A stretch of 64,000 nucleotides of DNA from Promethearchaeota archaeon (GCA_019057865.1 JAHLWP010000016.1:1-64000), one strand, 5' to 3'; shown: positions 7,528 to 15,775, numbered from the stretch's first letter. Numbers and translations are program-made. The notes: generated by a model not told the origin, from the letters alone.

Positions 7528-8724
7528 TTATATATCTTGAAAATAATCAATTATTTTTGTTTGTTTTTTTGAATCCGATTCAATATCTTCTTTTACTTTT
7601 TTCATTTTTTTAATATCTTCTTCTTTCACATAAGATTTTGATTTTAAATATTTATCAACATCTTGATTTTTAATATAATTTTGAATATTTAGGGTTTCAA
7701 GACCTAATTGTTCCATATTAAAGATTTTTATGGTATAAGATTTATTTTCATTTTCTCTAAGAGAATTAAAAGATAAATAAGAATCATTTGGAAAATTAGC
7801 ATTTAGATCTTTATCTTCGTAATAATTATGATAACCATAATCATTTTTAATAAATAATCTTAATTTTCTTTCACCTGAATTTTCAATTTTTTCATAGTAT
7901 TCTGGTGGTGCTTTTAATGGTATATGATTAACTCCAAAACAATCAACACCGAATCCAATAGATAAAATATCTTTAGCAAAAACTATAGGTAATTTCTTAG
8001 TTTGTCGTCCTTTATTTGGATTTTGAATATAAATAAAGCAATCATCAAAGATTTCAGCATTTTTAATAAATCTCAAAATATTTCTTAATAATTGATGGTT
8101 TGATGTAATCGTAGCGTTTCTTAAATCTATAGAATAAGCTAAAATTTCATTCTTTAGGTATAAATTAATAATATCTTCGATATAATTATATCCAATTCTT
8201 GGTATAATTCCTATTATCGGTTTATCATTAAGAGTATTAATTATATCAATGCTTTCCTGTAAATAGTCTAAATAGTTTTTAAAATTTTTATTATTCAAAT
8301 TATTATGCAATTCATTTATTCCTATTAATGGAATTATATTAGAATACTCATAAGAAGTATCTAATAGAAATTCTAAGCCTTTTCTAGATGGGAATAATTG
8401 TTTTTCCGTTGGTTCATAATTTAAAAAACACATTAATATTTCATTATTTGGGTTAATTTTAGATTTGTAATAATTAAATGGATAATTAAAATCTGAAAGG
8501 TTTGATTTTAAAAGTAATTTATCTAAAGTATTAGCTTTAATTGTTCTATATAATTCATTAAAACCAAATATATTTTTATTAATCTTTAAATTATAATCTC
8601 TTTTTTTTATATCATAAGTGAATTTTGGTGTATTAATATGAAAAGAACCAAAATTTATTTCTCTAAATCTCATTAGAAAATTATCATCAACAGACCGATT
8701 TCTAATTTTTAAAGTTTTTGTCAT
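7528..8724 (-). CDS. Hypothetical 398-aa protein with C-terminal PIP-box-like motif
   Basis: I recognise no family for the body. Residues 125-270 alternate strands and helices (IIPLIGINEL, PIIGIIPRIG, ILAYSIDLRNA, DCFIYIQNP, LSIGFGVDCFGVNH) in a way that suggests a TIM-barrel-like domain. The last residues read QTKIIDYFQDI; QTKIIDYF fits the PCNA-interacting consensus Q-x-x-h-x-x-a-a exactly and sits at the extreme C-terminus, where archaeal PIP boxes usually are. A charged, flexible stretch (about 345-388) precedes it. The protein may therefore be recruited to the host sliding clamp. It is divergent from the neighbouring toxin-antitoxin pair. Confidence 0.6.
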   Translation of the reverse strand: MTKTLKIRNRSVDDNFLMRFREINFGSFHINTPKFTYDIKKRDYNLKINKNIFGFNELYRTIKANTLDKLLLKSNLSDFNYPFNYYKSKINPNNEILMCFLNYEPTEKQLFPSRKGLEFLLDTSYEYSNIIPLIGINELHNNLNNKNFKNYLDYLQESIDIINTLNDKPIIGIIPRIGYNYIEDIINLYLKNEILAYSIDLRNATITSNHQLLRNILRFIKNAEIFDDCFIYIQNPNKGRQTKKLPIVFAKDILSIGFGVDCFGVNHIPLKAPPEYYEKIENSGERKLRLFIKNDYGYHNYYEDKDLNANFPNDSYLSFNSLRENENKSYTIKIFNMEQLGLETLNIQNYIKNQDVDKYLKSKSYVKEEDIKKMKKVKEDIESDSKKQTKIIDYFQDI

Positions 8725-8914
8725 ATTACGTCTATGATTCTTTTTATCTAATTAAAAAATTATGTACCAGATATATAATTGTTTTTGATTAAATATAGTT
8801 TTAAAATATTATATTATAAATTCTTAAAATCCTAATCTACAAATTATTTTAAGACATATAATTTATTAATAAAAATTTAATTTCATATAATGATAATTTA
8901 TTATAATAAATAAT

Positions 8915-9517
8915 GTGATCTCTATGGATACCATAAATTCAAAAGATATTGATCTTTTAAGTAGGAGTCAATTTATAATGCTTTTCTTATTAGCTTCAAA
9001 AAATACTACTCCAATTAAAGGAAAATTATGGTTGGAAAAAGAGTTATTTTTATTAACTGAATCAGTTCCAAAGTTAAAAGAATTGTTCGATTTTGAAGCT
9101 TATTTATTAGGACCTTATAGTGAAATTGTTAAATCAGACTTAGAAGTATTAGTACAAATGGATTATATTGATACTATTAGTAATCAAATTAGTATTACTA
9201 AGAAAGGTTTAAACTTGATTTCTTGTTTAGAAGGACAAATTTCTAAAAAACTTTTAGATGAGATTTATAAATCAAAAGATTTATTAAATGATTTAGAAAG
9301 AAATGAATTATTAGCTTACATATATCAGGTTTATCCTAATACTACTAAAGAATCTATTGTTTTTGATAAAATTAAACCAAAACTAAGAGAAATAGCTATT
9401 AATTTATTAAAAAAGGATAAAATTAGTATAGGTTTAGCAGCCAAAATAGCAAATATGCCTTATACTGAGTTTTTTAACTTCTTAAAAGAAAAGGGTATGA
9501 TTGAACTTGTAGAATAG
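8915..9517 (+). CDS. Antitoxin: SocA/DUF4065-like domain fused to UPF0175-type helix-turn-helix
   Basis: Residues 15-95 (LLASKNTTPIKGKLWLEKEL, then FDFEAYLLGPYSEIVKSD and a short wing) match the general shape of SocA/Panacea-type antitoxin domains. The C-terminal 30 residues, SIGLAAKIANMPYTEFFNFL, fit the UPF0175 helix-turn-helix normally found as a small free antitoxin partner of DUF3368 PIN toxins. The next gene is exactly such a PIN protein, 9 bp downstream. Starts are possible at GTG 8915 or ATG 8924. The fusion of two antitoxin-like modules in one chain is unusual. Confidence 0.7.
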   Translation: MISMDTINSKDIDLLSRSQFIMLFLLASKNTTPIKGKLWLEKELFLLTESVPKLKELFDFEAYLLGPYSEIVKSDLEVLVQMDYIDTISNQISITKKGLNLISCLEGQISKKLLDEIYKSKDLLNDLERNELLAYIYQVYPNTTKESIVFDKIKPKLREIAINLLKKDKISIGLAAKIANMPYTEFFNFLKEKGMIELVE

Positions 9518-9526
9518 AGGATTTAA

Positions 9527-10027
9527 ATGATTTTTATACCCGATAGTTCTTTCTTTATAGCCATAATATCTGAATTAGAAGAAATAAAATTACTTAAAAG
9601 AATATTGGATATTGAGAATAATCGAATTATATTAACAAATGAAGTCTATAATGAAATCAAAGATACGAAGAATTCAGATCAATTAATGTCATTAATTCAA
9701 AATAAAATTATAATTCTTAAAAAAAAAATTAATAATCGAGATTTTGAAAATTATTGTAGAGAAAATTATACGCTTAATATTGGTGAATTATCTGTTATTT
9801 ATATTGGAAATGAATTAAAAATAACAACTCAAGACTATTATTGTATAATTGATGAGAAAAAAGCGAGAAAATTATCAAAAGAAGAAAATTTAAAATTATG
9901 TGGTACAATAGGGTTTTTAGAATATCTTTTAAATCTGAATCTAATATCTAAAAATGAATTCAAAAATTATTTAAAAATACTAAAACTTAAAGGATTTCGA
10001 TTACCAAAAGCCTATAATAAATTATAA
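9527..10027 (+). CDS. PIN-domain toxin, DUF3368 family
   Basis: 166 aa with the PIN acidic set: Asp6 in IPDSSFF, Glu39 or Glu43 in TNEVYNEIKD, Glu87 in NIGELSVIYIG and Asp109 in CIIDEKKARKL. The order and the phrase DEKKARKL followed by CGTIGFLEYLL and GFRLPKAY are characteristic of DUF3368. PIN toxins are Mg-dependent ribonucleases that cleave tRNA or mRNA. It follows its UPF0175-type antitoxin by 9 bp in one operon. All active-site residues appear intact. Confidence 0.8.
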   Translation: MIFIPDSSFFIAIISELEEIKLLKRILDIENNRIILTNEVYNEIKDTKNSDQLMSLIQNKIIILKKKINNRDFENYCRENYTLNIGELSVIYIGNELKITTQDYYCIIDEKKARKLSKEENLKLCGTIGFLEYLLNLNLISKNEFKNYLKILKLKGFRLPKAYNKL

Positions 10028-10238
10028 TATTTTTTAGATAACTTACTTTATTAATTAATTCAGAGTTTATCGTTTTATTACAAAAATCGCAATTAAATTG
10101 ATTATCAGGATAAGGAATATTTTTAGTAATTTTCATTCCCTTATCTGTAAATGTCCCGAATTTAATAGAACGATGTTTAAAGTATTCATGAGCTCGATTT
10201 ACTTTAACTAAATAGATTTTTTCTTCAGGTTCATACAT
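9987..10238 (-). CDS. Small zinc-binding protein
   Basis: 83 aa with CDFCNKTI near residue 50 as a single C-x2-C knuckle, so a zinc site would need dimerisation or other ligands. The end overlaps the tail of the convergent PIN gene by 41 bp. It is the last of three small genes on the minus strand (10668 to 9987) that touch or overlap. Function unknown. Confidence 0.45.
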   Translation of the reverse strand: MYEPEEKIYLVKVNRAHEYFKHRSIKFGTFTDKGMKITKNIPYPDNQFNCDFCNKTINSELINKVSYLKNIIIYYRLLVIEIL

Positions 10239-10244
10239 TTCTAT

Positions 10245-10448
10245 TCACTTTCTTTTATTACCATTTCTGATTTCTTTTAGTAAATTAGAGATTTTAATTT
10301 TTTCAATGTTATTTTTTACATCTCGAACAACTTTTATATATTTCTCGCCAATCGTAATATTTCCTAAGAATATCCCTATATTTTGCCTCATGAATGTATC
10401 AGCTTCAGAGGGACCTATAATTTCAAACTCTTCAACAATCTTGGGCAA
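10245..10448 (-). CDS. Hypothetical small protein
   Basis: 67 aa, MPKIVEEFEIIGPSEADTF..., beta-rich first half and basic helical end. No family recognised. It overlaps the upstream gene by 17 bp and ends 6 bp before the next start, so the three small genes form one operon. Confidence 0.45.
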   Translation of the reverse strand: MPKIVEEFEIIGPSEADTFMRQNIGIFLGNITIGEKYIKVVRDVKNNIEKIKISNLLKEIRNGNKRK

Positions 10449-10668
10449 ATTGAATTACACCTCTTTGTATTTTGCAATTGAATTCTCTAAATCTCTTATT
10501 TGAAAATTCTTTCAATTGATTTCTGTCAAGTAAAGCTATTGAATGTCTAGTATGTTTAATTAGAAAATCTTTTACTTTCATTGTATTTTCAAAATTACCT
10601 GGAATACATTGAATTATATCCTTGCAATCGAAACAGGTATAATACTTTTTGAATTGTTTTTCTTTCAT
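10432..10668 (-). CDS. Small zinc-knuckle protein
   Basis: 78 aa; YYTCFDCKDIIQCIPG gives a C-x2-C plus a third cysteine and is a likely zinc-binding start. Basic overall. First gene of the three-gene minus-strand operon. No family recognised. Confidence 0.45.
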   Translation of the reverse strand: MKEKQFKKYYTCFDCKDIIQCIPGNFENTMKVKDFLIKHTRHSIALLDRNQLKEFSNKRFREFNCKIQRGVIQFAQDC

Positions 10669-10810
10669 TTTAAAACAACTTTTATTTTTATATTTCGATA
10701 ATTATAAAGATTGAGTGTTGACCAAAAATATAGAAAAAAGAAAGTCAAAGGCGAAATTATTCCAAAAGACAAAAATCCAGGTGGCTAACACTCGAAATAA
10801 AGGATTAGTA

Positions 10811-10915
10811 TTATTTTTTACCATTATTGTTGATACTTTCTTCTAAAAGTGAATATTCATTAATAAGATAATTTATAGATTCAATTTTCTTTCTTAATTG
10901 ATTTATTTTTTCCAA
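10811..10915 (-). CDS. Possible 34-aa amphipathic peptide
   Basis: A TTG-start frame reading EKINQLRKKIESINYLINEY with a regular heptad-like pattern. A strong inverted repeat (10939-10974) lies just upstream as a possible operator. It is short, so support is weak. Confidence 0.3.
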   Translation of the reverse strand: MEKINQLRKKIESINYLINEYSLLEESINNNGKK

Positions 10916-10938
10916 TTTCCTATAATCCCTTTTTTGTT

Positions 10939-10974
10939 AATGTAATACTTAGTGTTTATTAAGTATAATACATT
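10939..10974. promoter_or_regulatory. Long inverted repeat, probable operator
   Basis: AATGTAATACTTA at 10939-10951 is inverted as TAAGTATAATACATT at 10960-10974 (one 2-nt gap), around an 8-nt centre. It lies in an AT-rich divergent promoter region between the small peptide and the AbrB-like gene at 11057. Confidence 0.45.
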
Positions 10975-11056
10975 GAGAATATTTAAAGTTTTTTTATGGT
11001 ATATTAAATTAATAATAAAATGTTATAAATAGAATCGAGAAAATAATAGTATAATT

Positions 11057-11221
11057 ATGAAAAAAAATAATATAATTATGGAGAAATTGATCTATAAAAT
11101 TGTTAAAAAACCATCGAAAAAGGGAAAAAATTATTATTTTAGTATTCCTATTGAATTTATCCGATCAGGAAAAATTGATCCAAAAAAGGAGTATGAGATT
11201 CTCGTTTTTGAAATAGAATAA
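11057..11221 (+). CDS. AbrB-like small protein, 54 aa
   Basis: Reads MEKLIYKIVKKPSKKGKNYY then FSIPIEFIRSG and DPKKEYEILVFEIE: the short beta-strand and SIP-type turn of the AbrB/SpoVT fold. Two ATGs are possible (11057, or 11078, which gives a 47-aa version); an AATAATATAATTATG-like word is repeated before both. It ends 8 bp from the convergent TFB gene. Probably a DNA-binding regulator or an antitoxin without a visible toxin. Confidence 0.5.
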   Translation: MKKNNIIMEKLIYKIVKKPSKKGKNYYFSIPIEFIRSGKIDPKKEYEILVFEIE

Positions 11222-11229
11222 TTATAATT

Positions 11230-12141
11230 TTAAATTAATTTAATTTTTAAATGTTTTATTAGATAATTTTCAATTTGTTTATATGTATATCTTAACGATG
11301 TTTCTGAAATCCCAGAAACTTTAGCTATTTCCTTTTGGGTAAAATAAATATTACTCCTTTTACAGACTAAATAAATAACTGCAACACACACCACTTTAGG
11401 ATCCCTACCTATTGCAAATTGTTTTAAAGATTGTAAAATATCAAAAACTTTTTTTTCAATATCAGGACCTAATTTTAATCCATTAATAAATCTCGAGACA
11501 AATATATTAGGACCTAAAGGAATTAATTTTAATTTTAATTCTTTAATTAAAACTTTAAAACAATTCCTAGCTATTTTTTCTTTTATACTGGCCTTATTAA
11601 CTATTTCTTGAAATAGGATAGGAATTTTAAATGTTCTACATGCAAAAAATAGAGAGGCACAGACCATTCCTATAATGGATCTTCCTTTAATTAAACCTTT
11701 TTTTAAAGCTTTTCTATAAATAAAAATTGCATGACTTTTTATGTTGTATGATAACTTTAACTTACTACTAATTAACTTTAAATATCTTATCGCAATTAGA
11801 AGATTTCTCACTTCAGAGTCATTATTATAATAATCTAAGTTTGCTATTCGATTAAAATCCTTGTTCTTAATTTCATACTTTTTTATTATAGTATTTAAAT
11901 AGGGTTTTGGAGTAAAAAGAGTATTAACAAAACCAGAACTAAGCCTATCTCTTATTTCTTCATAAGAAAACATATTCTTATCAAAATTAGAAATGTCTAA
12001 GGCTTTTTCACTTACTACTAACCCACATTGTTCACAAATAGTATCACCTCTATATGAATCAGAAATAATACCATTCTTACATTCAGGACATTCAAAAATA
12101 TTTTGATTATTCTCAAGAAAAGTTTTTCTAGTTTGAGTTAT
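11230..12141 (-). CDS. tfb: Transcription initiation factor TFB, element-borne, probable ATA start
   Basis: The C-terminal part has two cyclin-fold repeats typical of TFB/TFIIB (GRSIIGMVCASLFFACR in the first; VVCVAVIYLVCK and FTQKEIAKVSGISETSLR in the second). The N-terminal zinc ribbon, FECPECKNGI then TICEQCGLVVSE, lies upstream of the first ATG (11973) in the same frame, so starting there would remove it. No ATG, GTG or TTG is in frame before it. GAGG at 12149-12152 stands 7 nt before an in-frame ATA at 12139-12141, giving a 303-aa protein, the normal TFB length. Alternatives are a frameshift or a decayed 5' end. It could redirect host RNA polymerase to element promoters. Confidence 0.75.
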   Translation of the reverse strand: MTQTRKTFLENNQNIFECPECKNGIISDSYRGDTICEQCGLVVSEKALDISNFDKNMFSYEEIRDRLSSGFVNTLFTPKPYLNTIIKKYEIKNKDFNRIANLDYYNNDSEVRNLLIAIRYLKLISSKLKLSYNIKSHAIFIYRKALKKGLIKGRSIIGMVCASLFFACRTFKIPILFQEIVNKASIKEKIARNCFKVLIKELKLKLIPLGPNIFVSRFINGLKLGPDIEKKVFDILQSLKQFAIGRDPKVVCVAVIYLVCKRSNIYFTQKEIAKVSGISETSLRYTYKQIENYLIKHLKIKLI

Positions 12142-12247
12142 TAGGATCCCTCTGAATTTTGTTTAATTTATATAGAAAATCCATAAACATTATTCATAAA
12201 AACATTAAAATTATTAAACATATGTATAAAGAATCATTAAAATATGA

Positions 12248-12303
12248 AATTTTTAAAATTTTACTCATGATTATTTTTTATCTACTCAATTTTGGAGATA
12301 TAT
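12248..12303 (-). repeat. Leader repeat, copy C
   Basis: 56 bp nearly identical to 7454-7508, including promoter-like block, ATG and MSKILKI codons, but the frame stops after 24 codons. It lies just upstream of the TFB gene and may serve as its promoter or be a truncated copy of the lysine-rich gene. Confidence 0.65.
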
Positions 12304-12403
12304 CTCTTTTACTTTTATTTATAGTTACACCATTAATTTATTAAAATACAACATTTTTTGACTATTTCAGACCTACCCATTTTTGAGTAATAAAGAAATT
12401 AAA

Positions 12404-12535
12404 TTAAATTGGAAAACCACAATATTTGCAAATATCCTCATCTTCCCCATATTCCCCATCTCTACCACAGTGAAAGCATACCTTAACAATTAGATAATCA
12501 TCATTATCATTATCTTTAAAAAATCTTCTAAACAT
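12404..12535 (-). CDS. 43-aa zinc-ribbon protein
   Basis: Reads MFRRFFKDNDNDDY and then CFHCGRDGEYGEDEDICKYC: two C-x2-C knuckles 13 residues apart, a clear zinc ribbon. It starts 2 bp after the stop of the 419-aa gene at 12538-13797, so it belongs to the same transcript. Very small zinc ribbons of this type are common in archaeal viruses and plasmids. Confidence 0.6.
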   Translation of the reverse strand: MFRRFFKDNDNDDYLIVKVCFHCGRDGEYGEDEDICKYCGFPI

Positions 12536-12537
12536 TT

Positions 12538-13797
12538 TTAAACTCTTGAAATATCAATATTCTTTGGATTATTATAATCGATTTGAATTTGTTTTACTTT
12601 ATTGTTATAATTATCAAATATCAAAAGAACCAAATGAATTTTATAATCTAATGATTGTAATAATGCCCTCTCTAATTCTGGTCTTAGCTCTTCTTTTGTT
12701 AACCAATATGGTTTGCGATTAATTTTTATATTTTTAAGAGAATAAATATAAAGGTCTTTCCCATCCTTAGTATATGCTAATATATCAGCTTCTCCTTTTC
12801 CGGCTTCTTTTATTACTTTTTCAAATAATCCTGATTCTTTTAAACGCTTTTCGACAAAATCTTCAAAAAGTTTCCCCTTATAATAATTTATGGATCCAGA
12901 TACTTTTTTCAGGACCATACTAATTGAGTTAAACTTAATACCAAAATTCTCAGCAAGTTCATCTAAATATTTCCCTTTTTTTCTTTCTTGATAAATAGTT
13001 ATATCCCTGTTAATATCGTGCCATTTTTCATTTTTTCTTATTAAATCAAATATTTGTTCATTAGTATATCGAAAATCTCGAAAATCTAAATCTTCAAGAA
13101 ATTTTGGATTTTTTCTCTTTTCTTCATAAATTATATCATATTCATAATTCTTGATGTGATCGAAAATCTCCATTAAATCTCCTGTAACTAAATATCCTTT
13201 ATTAACTGTTTTTTCACACAATTTAAGATAAACTTTAGTAAAAAGAACACAACGTTCCCAACCTCCTGGTTTATAAGAATCTAATTTTTTTAAATCTGGT
13301 TGTTCTTTAAGTTTATTAATTCGATAATTAAAAATTTCAATAAGACCTTTATTTTTTTCAAGTGAATTACAATTGAATATTAAATCAGGTTCATTATAAA
13401 TAGAATCTATCAAACTAAAATGATAATGTTCAAATTCTATCTCTGAGACTCCAGGAGGAGGTCCATCCCACCAACGATCATGTAATTCATGCATTTCTTT
13501 TTTGTCTTTTTTGTATTTGTCACTATTTCGATATTCCTCATCACTTCTATTCTTGAATATTTTTTTTTCACATTCATCATATTTTTGCAAAATTGGTTCT
13601 GCATATTCATGAATTCTATTTAATAGCTCAATATCTTTATCTGATTCTCTAAGATTTTCGATTCTTGTCTCTAAACTTGACTCATTAGCTTGAATTAGTG
13701 TAGGATCATCAGAATAAATAATTTTATTATATGTCTTAACATATTCTTTATACCATTCTTCAGGCTTAATATTAGTTATTTGTTCAATTTTTAACAT
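12538..13797 (-). CDS. Large protein with C-terminal PD-(D/E)XK-like nuclease domain
   Basis: The first 270 residues are charged and mostly helical with no recognised domain. At about 275-310 YQERKKGKYLDELAENFG plus the following helix suggests a helix-turn-helix. The last 110 residues look like a restriction-type fold: KGKLFEDFVEKRL (helix with acidic residue), GKGEADILAY (Asp) and LYIYSLKN, where the catalytic Lys is kept but the usual Glu is Ser. It is thus either an active variant or a DNA-binding relic. It is co-transcribed with a 43-aa zinc ribbon. No methyltransferase is adjacent. Confidence 0.6.
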   Translation of the reverse strand: MLKIEQITNIKPEEWYKEYVKTYNKIIYSDDPTLIQANESSLETRIENLRESDKDIELLNRIHEYAEPILQKYDECEKKIFKNRSDEEYRNSDKYKKDKKEMHELHDRWWDGPPPGVSEIEFEHYHFSLIDSIYNEPDLIFNCNSLEKNKGLIEIFNYRINKLKEQPDLKKLDSYKPGGWERCVLFTKVYLKLCEKTVNKGYLVTGDLMEIFDHIKNYEYDIIYEEKRKNPKFLEDLDFRDFRYTNEQIFDLIRKNEKWHDINRDITIYQERKKGKYLDELAENFGIKFNSISMVLKKVSGSINYYKGKLFEDFVEKRLKESGLFEKVIKEAGKGEADILAYTKDGKDLYIYSLKNIKINRKPYWLTKEELRPELERALLQSLDYKIHLVLLIFDNYNNKVKQIQIDYNNPKNIDISRV

Positions 13798-14140
13798 TAT
13801 TATTTCACAATGTTTTATTTTTTATTTATTTTTTTGAAATTATTTTGGTTTTTTCTATAATATATAGGGATGTCTTCATTTTTATAATTACTTCAAATTT
13901 CAACATTTCAAAAAAAGGGTTTGAACATCCTTACCTAGCGGTAAATCTAATTTTTATCATTTTCTATTATAAAAATTATATTCTCGTATATTTTTATATA
14001 TATATTTATATTAATACTTATTAATTTTTTGAATAATAGCTTAATCTGTCATTTCATTGTTTATTGAAGTAATACGAAAGTGCTTATAAAAAGGGATTAG
14101 AACGCTTAGAAATACTAAACTCGTCTCTTTTGGCTCTACC
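13798..14140. other. AT-rich noncoding stretch before the repeat array
   Basis: No gene seen. A word related to the dispersed 20-bp family (GATTAGAACGCTTAGAAATACT, 22 bases written here as its first part GATTAGAACGCTTAG) lies near 14096-14110. CTCTACCT near 14132 is the reverse complement of AGGTAGAG in the array repeat. Confidence 0.3.
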
Positions 14141-14150
14141 TATTTAAAAA
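14141..14150 (+). promoter_or_regulatory. TATA-like box ahead of the repeat array
   Basis: TATTTAAAAA lies 25 bp before the first repeat, the spacing of an archaeal TATA box to a start site at the array's first base. With the T-run at 14422-14430 it frames a transcript of about 265 nt. Confidence 0.4.
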
Positions 14151-14165
14151 TAAGAGAAATTTAGT

Positions 14166-14375
14166 AAAATACCCTTGCAGGTAGAGATTAAATGATCGGT
14201 AAATTATTTTTACCGATCTTTTTATTAAAATACCCTTGCAGGTAGAGATTAAATTTTTGATAGCTGGATAAATTTGGACACCTTCGAAAATACCCTTGCA
14301 GGTAGAGATTAAATATAATAGGTGGGTACATTTTGTACCCTCCTCTTAAAATACCCTTGCAGGTAGAGATTAAAT
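14166..14375 (+). CRISPR. CRISPR-like mini-array, four 28-bp repeats
   Basis: Four identical 28-bp units (core ACCCTTGCAGGTAGAG, ending GATTAAAT) at 14166-14193, 14227-14254, 14287-14314 and 14348-14375. Spacers are 33, 32 and 33 nt. Repeat and spacer lengths and the ATTAAAT end (compare ATTGAAA handles) fit CRISPR. But no cas gene is present in the window, and spacers 1 and 3, plus the DNA after repeat 4, each contain an inverted repeat, which is unlike captured invader DNA. Spacer 1 is GATCGGTAAA, 5 nt, then its perfect complement; spacer 3 has GGGTACA/TGTACCC. It may be an orphan array or a structured small-RNA cluster. Confidence 0.6.
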
Positions 14376-14379
14376 ATTT

Positions 14380-14430
14380 TGAAGGCGTTATTTCAGATCA
14401 CGCCTTCCCTACGATGCCTTCTTTTTTTTT
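14380..14430 (+). terminator. Hairpin and T-run after the fourth repeat
   Basis: GAAGGCGT at about 14381-14388 pairs with ACGCCTTC downstream; a second possible arm ATGCCTTC follows and then nine Ts at 14422-14430. The T-run would act as an archaeal terminator for the array transcript. Confidence 0.5.
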
Positions 14431-15330
14431 ATTAAGAGAATATAATATGATTTATCTATCTTGGAAAATAAAATTAATAAATTCTCCTGATAATATTTTT
14501 TTGCAATAAAATTTTAAAAACCGTATTTGAATTTTGAGATTAGAACCTTTCTATACTTCTTTAAGATTATTATTAAGTTTAAAATCTGTATAAATACCAA
14601 TTAAACCCGTATTTATATCCTAGTATTAGAAGCTTTCTATACCTAAAAAAATAAATATTTATAGATAAATTTGGTATAAAAAATATATTGTTATTAATCT
14701 TGAAAATTTTTACTGTCCATTACTCCAGGATAAAAATTAAATCAAAAGATTCAAATTACATTTTCATACGATTTTAAGTCAATTAATCCCCGTTTTTAGA
14801 ACGATTTTTCAAAAAGTAATGAAATTATGTTAATTTTTATTTCTCAAAAAAATCGATAATGTTTATTAAAAAAATAAATAAATACTCCTGAAGAATTTTT
14901 TATGGCCATACAAAAATTAAGAAAAATAAAATGTTGATATAATTTTTTTATTTGTTTTAGGTCCAGAAAAAATTTTATAAAAATTTTTGTTAATCTGCTG
15001 ATGATCATTTTCAATAATTCCTGATCAAATTCGATAATGAATGATCAAAAAGGATAAAAACTTATAAAATATAAGAAATGTTATATAATTATCTTTTTTC
15101 CATTGCAAAAGTTGGATTTTTCTTTCTTTAAATAGCTTTTTGCGTTGTATTCATATTTCAATTCCCTACATTATTTATCAAAACGAATCCATAGATTTCA
15201 TGGATTATACATAAATAAAATAAGATGATTAATTTCAATAGCTATAATTTTTTTCATTTATATATCAATTTTCTTAAATAAATGTTAATCATTATATGTG
15301 TGTATTTTTTCGTCTTTTTTTCATTACATT
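14431..15330. other. Long AT-rich noncoding region with dispersed repeats
   Basis: No gene found. CCGTATTTGAATTTTGAGAT with the following CTTTCTATAC (14520-14557) is repeated loosely at 14606-14644; the latter part also belongs to the 20-bp family seen near 2421-3725. TGATCA words cluster at 14999-15050. Confidence 0.4.
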
Positions 15331-15775
15331 ATTACAATGGGTTTAGAAGCTTTATAACCCCCAAGATTTAAGGAATTTTTGTAATGATTGAATTATTACA
15401 AGTTATTACAAATTTTCTGAAAATTTTATATATAAGAGGATTACCCAAATTAAAGAGATCTTAAAGGATGTTGAAAATAGCTCTATGACAAGTCTTATTG
15501 AGATTGATATAATTTAATAAATAATGAATTTATATAATGATAAGTATAATTATCTTAAAGAATATATTGTTTTTTGGAAAATAGATATATATATAATTTA
15601 ATACTTAGATAACCCAAAGTTTATTATAATTGGATTAGGGGTTTTATACACTTCAAATTCTTGATTTTTTAAGTTGTAATATTACAATTCATTTTGTAAT
15701 GATTGTATATTATTACAAATTTTTTGAAAAAGCTTTGAATAGAACATGAGAAGAAAAAGAAAAATAATTTGTAAT
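15331..15775. repeat. Iteron-like field of TTGTAAT / ATTACAA words
   Basis: Nine copies of TTGTAAT or its complement ATTACAA occur here (15331, 15379, 15395, 15405, 15674, 15681, 15694, 15712, 15769). Several pair as inverted repeats, and a 40-bp block around TTTGTAATGATTG is directly repeated at about 15378-15420 and 15693-15730. The field lies directly downstream of the replication-helicase operon, so a plasmid or provirus origin is a reasonable reading; a multi-site operator is the alternative. Confidence 0.5.

Noticed and set aside
10711..10788. A 24-aa frame with KYRKKKVKGEIIPK
   Set aside because: Too short, with no ribosome-binding site or conserved motif to support it.
12159..12344. 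A 61-aa plus-strand frame opposite the TFB leader
   Set aside because: It is antisense to a duplicated promoter-leader block and consists of low-complexity hydrophobic and lysine codons.
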